Below the pieces are notes generated by a model. The model ran no database searches. It was not told the origin of the DNA and saw only the letters and a program-made list of their open reading frames with translations. From assembly GCA_002633025.1 (NCBI GenBank), contig NMRB01000103.1:499560-563559 (forward strand): a stretch of DNA of 64,000 bases, given 5' to 3'. Shown here piece after piece: positions 56,514 to 64,000 of this stretch. Both the position numbers and the translations under genes were made by a program. Position 1 is the first letter of the stretch, and each line of letters opens with the position of its first letter. The DNA is from Notospermus geniculatus. Its lineage: Eukaryota > Nemertea > Pilidiophora > Heteronemertea > Lineidae.

Positions 56514-59251
56514 GTATGTAAAGATAGTGTAGAATCTTTACTGGCAGGCGATTAGACCGATTACTGTTAGTACTACTGGCCAGTCTATGTGGATGTGGAT
56601 CCGCCATGCTGTAGAAAGAGCACGTTTTGAATTCTGGATATGTGGTATGTAAACTATCTATCCTTTCTGTGGGCGAGGCTCAATTCTATTGATGGCAAGG
56701 TGACTTTCAGCAGATCCATTAAGTCAGATAACCTGCTTGGAGTGGCCCAAGTAACTCCGCATTTGGAATTAGCCCCAAGTTTATTGGCTGGCATTTGTCT
56801 GAATTCTTTGCCATTGTTTTCCGCGAAAAGGTGTTGGTGATTGCCAACTCTGTTGCGACTTCTCCAAGGCTCGTCTGTGATGAAGAAAAACCTATAGGCC
56901 CTTGGAGATTGAACAAGTTCTGTTTTCAAGTCATAGTCTTCATTCAGGAGCCTTTCCCTGACAGTTGATGCTGGACAGCTCATCCTCATATCAGCCTCTG
57001 GAGATAAACTGCCTTTAGAGCGTGATGGTGTTGATCATTATGATAACAACTATGCTTGGGGTCACTCTTTGGGCGGAAAAGTGGAAGTTATTAGAAATGA
57101 CATCTTTGCCTGATCCTATTGTCTTGAGGTATTACTTGACAACAGCAGTGCTTTCAGGCTTTCGCGTGTTCTTACAAAATCAGTTCCGACAAGCCTCCTC
57201 TGTCCATTTACTTTAAGACTAATGGCCCAATGTTTTCTGGTTTTCAGTGAGTGTCACTTTAGTTGCAGTTTTTCACTGTTGGGCATGAGACTGACAATAG
57301 GCAGATTACAATATGAAGCCATTAGTGTGACATTAATGGGTTTGGAGGGAGAGAAAGCCCTGCCTAGGCTTCTCTATTGACAATGGTGGAGATGTTAGAG
57401 GGACAATCAGTGCTGTGGAAAGGTCATGAGGTATCCAACTCAATATGTATCTTATAAGTAATGGATGTGCCTCAGGCCAAGACGAGGAAGCTGTGAGACA
57501 AGAAGGTTTGGGCAGCTTACACGAAAGTCTAGCTTCGCGAAGATACAAGGTGTAGAACACGACATTTGGACAAAATCACATCCTCATCATGTAGCCATCG
57601 CCTGCGGTTCCACTTTAATTTACAATTTTTCCCCTAATGGGCTTAGGATGAATGAGCTGGGATTTCATCTGATTGTGTCTACCAAGGTGGACGGATAAGT
57701 GAATCCCATCGGCAAAGAGATTGATAGAGAAAACGTAATATGTGGCTGATCCATGGCTTTGGGGCATTGTACTGCATGGCTAACTGTGAGCTTGATTTGC
57801 ATCCGGGGCTGTATTACTGTACTGCTTTACTGAGAACATGATCAGATACAAACATAGAAATCATGTTCTGATGTCAATTTGTCTTCTGGAATGAAATCAT
57901 TGACTTGGTTTGCCTGTATCAGTTGGTCAAAAGTCTTCCGACATGTCAGATTATATTTGCCAAACCTGATGGTATGATATTCCTTTGTCAAAAATGCTAA
58001 TTTCATTATATCTTGTATGCCTCATCAGGCTGTTGGTTGGACATTACAAATTCATAGCCAATACACGCATGTTATGAATATGGGAACCTAACCCCAGTTT
58101 CAGATTGCCTGATGTTGCTGTTACGACCATAGGCCATGGGGCAACCTGAGAACTTGTTCACTTTTATCAGTATTTTTGGCATGTTCATTGTTCTTTGTCC
58201 TCATGTGCAGCCACAGCCTATGGAGTATCTATCTATTAGTACCGGTTTATGACAGAGATGAAGTCACTCTGAGCTCAGTTCCCTCAACTGCCCTCTCCAC
58301 ATTCACTCCATTTGCTCAACCCGGTTGCAAATTACTGCTCTTGAGCATGTTCCTTTGACTACGTTTGGTACCAACTAATCATGCTGAATAATAGTCTAAT
58401 GTACTTGTTTTGTTACAAGAGTACTTAAACCAACTGGCAAAATCACCTGTATTGACACCTAAAAACCCTGACTGTCTATTATCTCTGTAGGCCTTTGGCG
58501 TATGTCATGTTAGATGACATTTCAGAACCAGCTTATTACAAGAAAAACCTTTCAAAGTGCCAGAATAATATGCCAGGTTCCTAGTTATGATGTTACTAAA
58601 CCAAGTATCGCTTACCATTGTTGCATTGGAAACCTATGCCCCCTGGAGATAAAGAAACTCTTGGCCAGACAATGGGGAAGCTGAGCTCCAGTTGAGAAGT
58701 ATCTTGATCCGTCTCTCCTCTTGTGTTTCATACCTCTGTAGTCTTTCTCTGTGATTCTAGCTTGAATAGCCCAAGCAAAATGAATGCATTTTCCGAATTG
58801 GCTTTCTTTTAAAGATATTAGCATGCTGGTTTTCAGGCAGTTTTATATTCAGTTTAATCGGTGTGTACAGTTTTATGAAAATTGCAAATCTGACAGAAGA
58901 GTGGTTTAATCAAAATATCACGATAGTCTGACGCGGTGGATAGTAAAATGATACGAGCAGAGGATCTTGATGATGTTAAATGTGACAAAAAGAGTGGTAG
59001 CTACTCAGAGAATTGCTGTCATTTAGTATTGACAACTCCTGTCAAGCGGAATATCATTGTTCTTATGGTTTCCTCTTCCACTTCTCTCTCAAAATATACA
59101 TATTGACAACCATGGCAACGGCAACAGCATGCTGGTATGGTTTTGTTCGTAAATTCATCCATTTTCAGAACAATTGGGAGATTGAAAAATGTTCATTTGA
59201 GATTTCAGGGTTAGCTGCAACAATTAAGATGCATCTTTTTGCGATGGTTGC
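56514..59251. other. Unique sequence, no gene recognised
   Basis: An acceptor-like TATTATCTCTGTAG at 58490 is followed by about 29 open codons but no usable donor. Nothing else is supported. Confidence 0.4.
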
Positions 59252-59730
59252 TTTCCTTGAAGATGTTGAGGCCTACATTCGAAGTGTGTTGTTGTCCATG
59301 TTCACTGTAACCACCAGTCATCTCTTTGCAATGGTTCCCTTTGGAAGATGTTGATGCCTACATTGGAAGCGTGTTGTTGTCCATCCCATACTGGAAGATG
59401 TTGATGCTTACATTGGAAGTGTGTTGTTGTCCATCCCATACTGGAAGATGTTGATGCCTACATTGAAAGCGTGTTGTTGTCCATTCCTTACTGGAAGATG
59501 TTGATGCCTACATTGGAAGTGTGTTGTTGTCCATCCCTTACTGGAAGATGTTGATGCCTACATTGGAAGTGTGTTGTTGTCCATCCCTTACTGGAAGATG
59601 TTGATGCCTACATTGGAAGCGTGTTGTTGTCCATCCCTTACTGGAAGATGTTGATGCCTACATTGGAAGCGTGTTGTTGTCCATCCCTTACTGGAAGATG
59701 TTCATGCCTGCTTTGAAAGTATGTTGTGGC
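59252..59730 (+). repeat. Minisatellite, exact 50 bp unit, 8 copies plus a diverged first unit
   Basis: The word 'ggaagatgttgatgccta' starts at 59343, 59393, 59443, 59493, 59543, 59593, 59643 and 59693, always 50 bp apart. The rest is 'cattggaagcgtgttgttgt' and 'ccatcccttact'. Units differ by only one to three bases. A related unit sits at 59252-59310, outside the strict array. Confidence 0.93.
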
Positions 59731-62140
59731 ATGAAAAGGAAGTTCACTGTAACCACCATCCCATGCATCTCTTTGCAATGCCTCCCTTTGTTCAGGGTGA
59801 AAGTAACTGAGTTGCTGTGGTCAGAAAAGCATGTCGCTGATAGCATACAAAAACTGTGCCATATTCTTTGACAGCCAGGATAGAAGCCTGACTCCATCGT
59901 GAAGACTGCTCAAGTAACCTCAAGGAAATTCAAAGAAAACTCAATTTAAATGGTTTTCCTCATTAGCATTCATCAAGCTTTTTCTGCTAACGAAGTTGAT
60001 GGATGGAGAAGAAAGAAACTAAGTGCTGATGGAGCTGCTATTGGATGCTGTGGCTGTGTTACTTGACTGATTAAGCCAAACCGGAGTGGTGTTGCTTTTT
60101 TGAACCCTGTTGCGAGGGTATATTACTTAGCTAATTAGGCAATTCGTCTGCTTGGGTAGGTCATGAACTGTTTGGTTATTTGCTATTAGAAACATGTTCG
60201 GCTGAGATCAGGTAGTGTGTACTTATTAGTGTCAAGAAAATTCTGCGAAAAAGTGGGCTGGTTTCTTTCTCAGTCGACCCATTTGCCTGTCTCTTAACTG
60301 GAGCAGTGTTTCATAGATGATACACAGATTTGTGGACGTAGGAGTAATACTTGATTGCAGATTCTGGAGGATATCGAGGTCATCTCTTCAAACTTTAATT
60401 GGAGGTACCCCCGCAGATACATTTTCATTCAGAAAAGAGGAGTTACACATACATCTCAGTGTGAAGATTCAGGAAGTCTTCCAAGTTACAAAGTCTGACT
60501 CCAATCAAGACAGGATTACATGTTCGACTTAGAACTAACTTTCACCTGGTAACTTGGCTTTACACTCTTTGGCTACTTCGCTATTTCCTCAAGAGATTGT
60601 TTCCATCAATCCTGCCAGCAGTTTACAAAATAACCCAAGTTCAACAAGCCACGAGAATTCCTTTTTTGCCTTAATTCAATTGTATTGACTGATGAATAGC
60701 AAAGAGAGTTCATGCTTGGAATAACTCTTCATCCTAGCCTGTCGTTTTAGAAGATGAACCGACTTGCACACGAGGCAAAAAATCATCAGGGCAAATGTCA
60801 GTTGTGAAATATGGCCTTTCAGATCTAGCTGATTGATGTGTGAACTTTTCTATCTCTGACACTTTTTCATTGGATATCTGCGATGAGTTTGAGATTTTTT
60901 GTTGGATGGCTGGTCTTGTTTGTTGATTTCATTCCCTTGGGATGGTTGTCTCACTGCTGCTACACAATACACTTGCTCAGTTTTAACTCCCTTTGGTGGC
61001 AATGCTGACCATTGTAGCTTAGTGGTTTCTTTCCATTTACCACGAACTTCTTCAGCTATTCCAGTTGTTCTGTTTGTTCATTTAAAGTCACTTGCAGTGG
61101 TTACAGATGGTGTCATACCTCTGGGTTGACTTATTTTTCTGGCATAGGGCCCTATGTCTTTCTTTCCATTGTCTGCTAAGACAGCACATTATTCTTCCAA
61201 CACAGCCATACTTCCATATTCGTAGCCAGTCTGTCGATCCTCCTCTACTCTTGGACGAGCTGAAATCGCTGCTAAAAACATACCATTTGGCGTAATGCAT
61301 CCCTTGACGATTAAGTCTTGCATCATGGTATTGCCTTGATTATCCCCCAAGATTCATTCATCAAATTATAGCCAACACCACCAATGCATGTGTTACTAGA
61401 AATTAAATTTTGTGGAACTGCCGAGACGAGCTCTACGGCCTGGAAATGCTTCACTAGGGAATGCCTAGCAAACCGTCTATAACACTTGTGCTAGCTCTCC
61501 AGGGTATCCTTACGCCCCAATACTAATTTTCTTGATGTGCGTTTCAGATTAGCGAACAATATAAGCAATAAATCATGGTTGTTTTCTACTCCCTGCGGCT
61601 GAATTTGGCTTCTCAAGATAGCAATTGCGTAAAAGGTTGGATTTCTTTTTCTTGGTACATATGGAGCCAGTCAATTGATGTGCCGTTCTTGCTACAGCAA
61701 ATTTTCATTTCCTTTCCACTTTATAGAAAATATTCTGATTCATAATCTTTGTAAGTTAAAACCAACGTGATAATCATTTTATAAAGAAAGAAAATGATGG
61801 GGAATGCATTTCTGTAAGATGGCTTCCGTGAATTGCATTTCTGAAAAAGATAAAAAAATTCTTTCCATTCAGAATTGCTCCCGTTTTTGCCGGGTAATGA
61901 GTTCTCAGAATATTTTCCTCTGCCACTCTGTGCTTTTTTGCTGCGGATGTAAATCTTGGTGTGTTTTTTCTTCTCTGCGGCTAACTTTTTGTCCCATCTG
62001 GTATAATAGATGATTAAGGGAAGCTATCTGTGCTCCATATCAATCAAGTCATTGCTCCCTGCGGTAAAATGCAGCGAATTATTGCCAAGGCAGGAAAATA
62101 CGACACCGCTTCGCCAGAAGACTTGCTGTGGAATTGTTAG
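59731..62140. other. Unique sequence, no gene recognised
   Basis: No supported feature. A possible terminal exon at about 61550 (ISEQYKQ then stop, overlapping AATAAA) is too short to call. Confidence 0.4.
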
Positions 62141-62168
62141 TGGGCCCTATGGGAACGATTGGTCGGAT
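62141..62168 (+). CDS. Candidate 28-nt micro-exon (GPYGNDWSD)
   Basis: GGAATTGTTAG precedes and GTAAGTGAG follows. With one leading base completing a split codon, nine codons are open (GPYGNDWSD). The donor is perfect at GTAAGT, the acceptor weak, so the exon may start further upstream, where the frame stays open (KTCCGIVS). Not recognised. Confidence 0.17.
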
Positions 62169-62979
62169 GTAAGTGAGAGCAGAATAGGACCACGGGGGTT
62201 TCAAAAAGAACATAAAACTCTCATGATGTGACAATGGAATTTGTAATGTATGCAGTTTAGAACTGCACTTTTAACACTTGGTATTTGGCTTGTACCTCAA
62301 CAAAAGTGTGGAAACGTTTTATACCTTGTGATGGATTTGGATAGAACACCAGCATTTTGGGCTTGTTTGGGAAGACATGATAGCTAGGACACTGTGCCTC
62401 ATTGACTATATTTGGTTCCCGTGTCCTTTGGTTCTACATAGATGACAACACTTTCATGTGATATGTCTCACTAGAGGCAAAATGAACAATAGCATTCAAA
62501 ATGAATAATAAAACAAAAATTTTGTTGTCCTAAATTCAAAGTGGCAAGAAGGGGACTTGATGGTGGAGAAAATTTTCATCACGTCATATATTTCTATAAG
62601 TGACCATCCTCCTGAGGGCCTGATACAAAATTCAAAAAGATATTGATTCTTTAGTGTTTGTAAGCCAGGAATAACTTGAGCAATATACTTGACAATCCAT
62701 GTATGACTTGAAGTGCCGCGAGCTACTGAATTCCCGCTTCGAATTAACAGTCTTTTCTGTTTACATGACTATATAAGTGGTCAATTTAGTTGTTCATTGC
62801 CTGTCAAATTGGCCCTGTGAAAATAATGGCCCATTTTGGTAGCAATTTCCCCACTTATTTGCCATAAAAATTGACATACTATGTAGATGTTTATGATTGT
62901 TGATGTAATTTCTGTCGAATACATTGTACTTTGGTTTCGGTTCGTTGTATTACCCCGGCCATCCATGCCAATTTGTTAG
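62169..62979. other. Unique sequence, no gene seen
   Basis: No supported feature. Confidence 0.45.
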
Positions 62980-62981
62980 TA

Positions 62982-63507
62982 CAGTGAAACCCCTCTAAGT
63001 GGACCACGCGTGGGACCGGGTCAAACTGGTCCACATACAGGGGTGGTCCACATAAAGGGGGTTGGCATTTTCGAAATATTGGAGTCCTACGGCGACACTA
63101 CCCCTTTCACCACAGATGAATCCCATGTTGATGTTTAATTACCCCTTCGATGTGAGCGAGTCATTCAATGTTGATTAGCTTGACTGAGTTTTTGGCTGGC
63201 TTCACCAAAGGTGTTAATTGTTTGTTTATTCCTGGGACCAACAAAAAGCCTATGGTGTGAAATGTAGCTTTTCCATGTGTTTGGTGTAACCATGGACCAC
63301 GCGAATACCTAGATTTTGCAACTTCTGGTCCACATAGAGGGGTCACCATGCACTTTGGGACCCTACTTTTGGTGGTCCAGGTCGAGGTAGAGGGGTGGTC
63401 CACTTAGCTAAAGGAAAATGTGAAGGATTTATTTGGGACCGACAAAAATCGATCCACATAGAGGGGTGGTCCACATAGAGGGATGGTCCACATGAGGGGT
63501 TTCACTG
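62982..63507. mobile_element. Tc1/mariner (pogo-like) MITE, 526 bp, TA target duplication
   Basis: Both ends begin CAGTGAAACCCCTC, and the inverted repeat continues to GTGGACCAC. TA flanks both ends (62980-62981 and 63508-63509). CAGT(G)AAACC termini with a TA target are typical of pogo/Tigger-like mariner elements. The sequence GGTCCACATAGAGGGG recurs several times inside, mainly near the right end. No transposase frame is present, so the element is non-autonomous. Confidence 0.75.
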
Positions 63508-63509
63508 TA

Positions 63510-64000
63510 CACAAATTACACCTTTTTTCTCCTTTTTCATGTGGTTTTACATTATACTAATAATCAATTCAGTGTATTGGCCAATTTACTGACATCCTCT
63601 GTTTGTTGGATGGAAAAAGCTTTACATTATAACCATAACAATGACTTGCTGCTTGCCTGTATCAGAGTGTATATCATACTGTGCACTCCATAAAAAAAGA
63701 TTTTTTTCTCTCTCATATTGACAGGCATAAATAAAATATTTGTTCATGGAAGGAGTAGGATTAGCAGCAGTATTATTGAAGTATCTTGTCATTGGTCTAT
63801 TATACATTTATTACTGTATTATTCATGGTCCAAAAGCTGACCTAAATGAATGACGTGTCTGGGATTTAGGAGGGATGTCCATTTCCATGTTAGTACTTCA
63901 TCAGATACTACAAAATACCTTTTGGTACCTTTGTTTTGCTGCCATTTTGATGTTGGATTGTACAATAGAAAGATCTCTTGACCAATTGCCATTATGTTAT
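63510..64000. other. Unique AT-rich sequence, no gene seen
   Basis: No supported feature. Confidence 0.5.

Noticed and set aside
58491-58578. Possible 88-nt exon after a strong acceptor (TATTATCTCTGTAG)
   Set aside because: The open frame (PLAYVMLDDISEPAYYKK...) ends without a usable donor; GTTCCT is not credible.
61553-61576. Terminal exon ISEQYKQ with AATAAA
   Set aside because: The putative polyadenylation signal overlaps the stop region, leaving no room for a 3' untranslated region, and seven codons give no evidence.

Overview
The window looks like non-coding DNA from a eukaryote, most likely a highly heterozygous marine invertebrate (cephalochordate, hemichordate, echinoderm or mollusc; I cannot decide which). 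It is AT-rich and has no operon-like gene packing. It contains tRNA-derived SINEs, many short inverted-repeat DNA transposons (MITEs) with clear target-site duplications, about a dozen minisatellite arrays of 35-60 bp period, and isolated splice-site-like signals. No complete protein-coding gene, rRNA or true tRNA gene could be recognised. The best coding evidence is a handful of very short acceptor-exon-donor candidates on the + strand. They suggest the window may lie largely inside long introns of one + strand gene, but this is inference.

Layout. 1-8.2 kb is a transposon cluster: a Harbinger-type MITE, a SINE, copies of a palindromic MITE that starts GTGACCCG, and two 1.37 kb non-autonomous PIF/Harbinger-like elements in opposite orientation. 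8.2-24 kb is mostly unique sequence with scattered MITEs, SINEs, one 46-bp array and most of the micro-exon candidates. 24-37 kb is dominated by minisatellites and by two duplicated blocks. 37-47 kb is quieter, apart from a duplicated block near 44 kb in which one copy carries an inserted repeat with CTCF-like motifs. 47-60 kb again holds long minisatellites (41, 38, 52, 44-50 and 50 bp periods). 60-64 kb is mostly featureless except for a Tc1/mariner (pogo-like) MITE.

The strongest structural observation is that four of the five single 'n' positions (1877, 28806, 31269, 44742) sit between two near-identical blocks of about 0.5-1.1 kb. The simplest reading is that two haplotypes were laid end to end at contig joins. 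The apparent tandem duplications are therefore probably assembly artefacts, and the differences between copies (SNPs, small indels, one whole repeat insertion) are probably allelic polymorphism.

The second theme is that at least five separate insertions show the 3-bp TWA target duplication of PIF/Harbinger elements, including one nested in a SINE. No transposase is encoded here, so all would depend on an element elsewhere in the genome. I found no convincing new multi-gene system.
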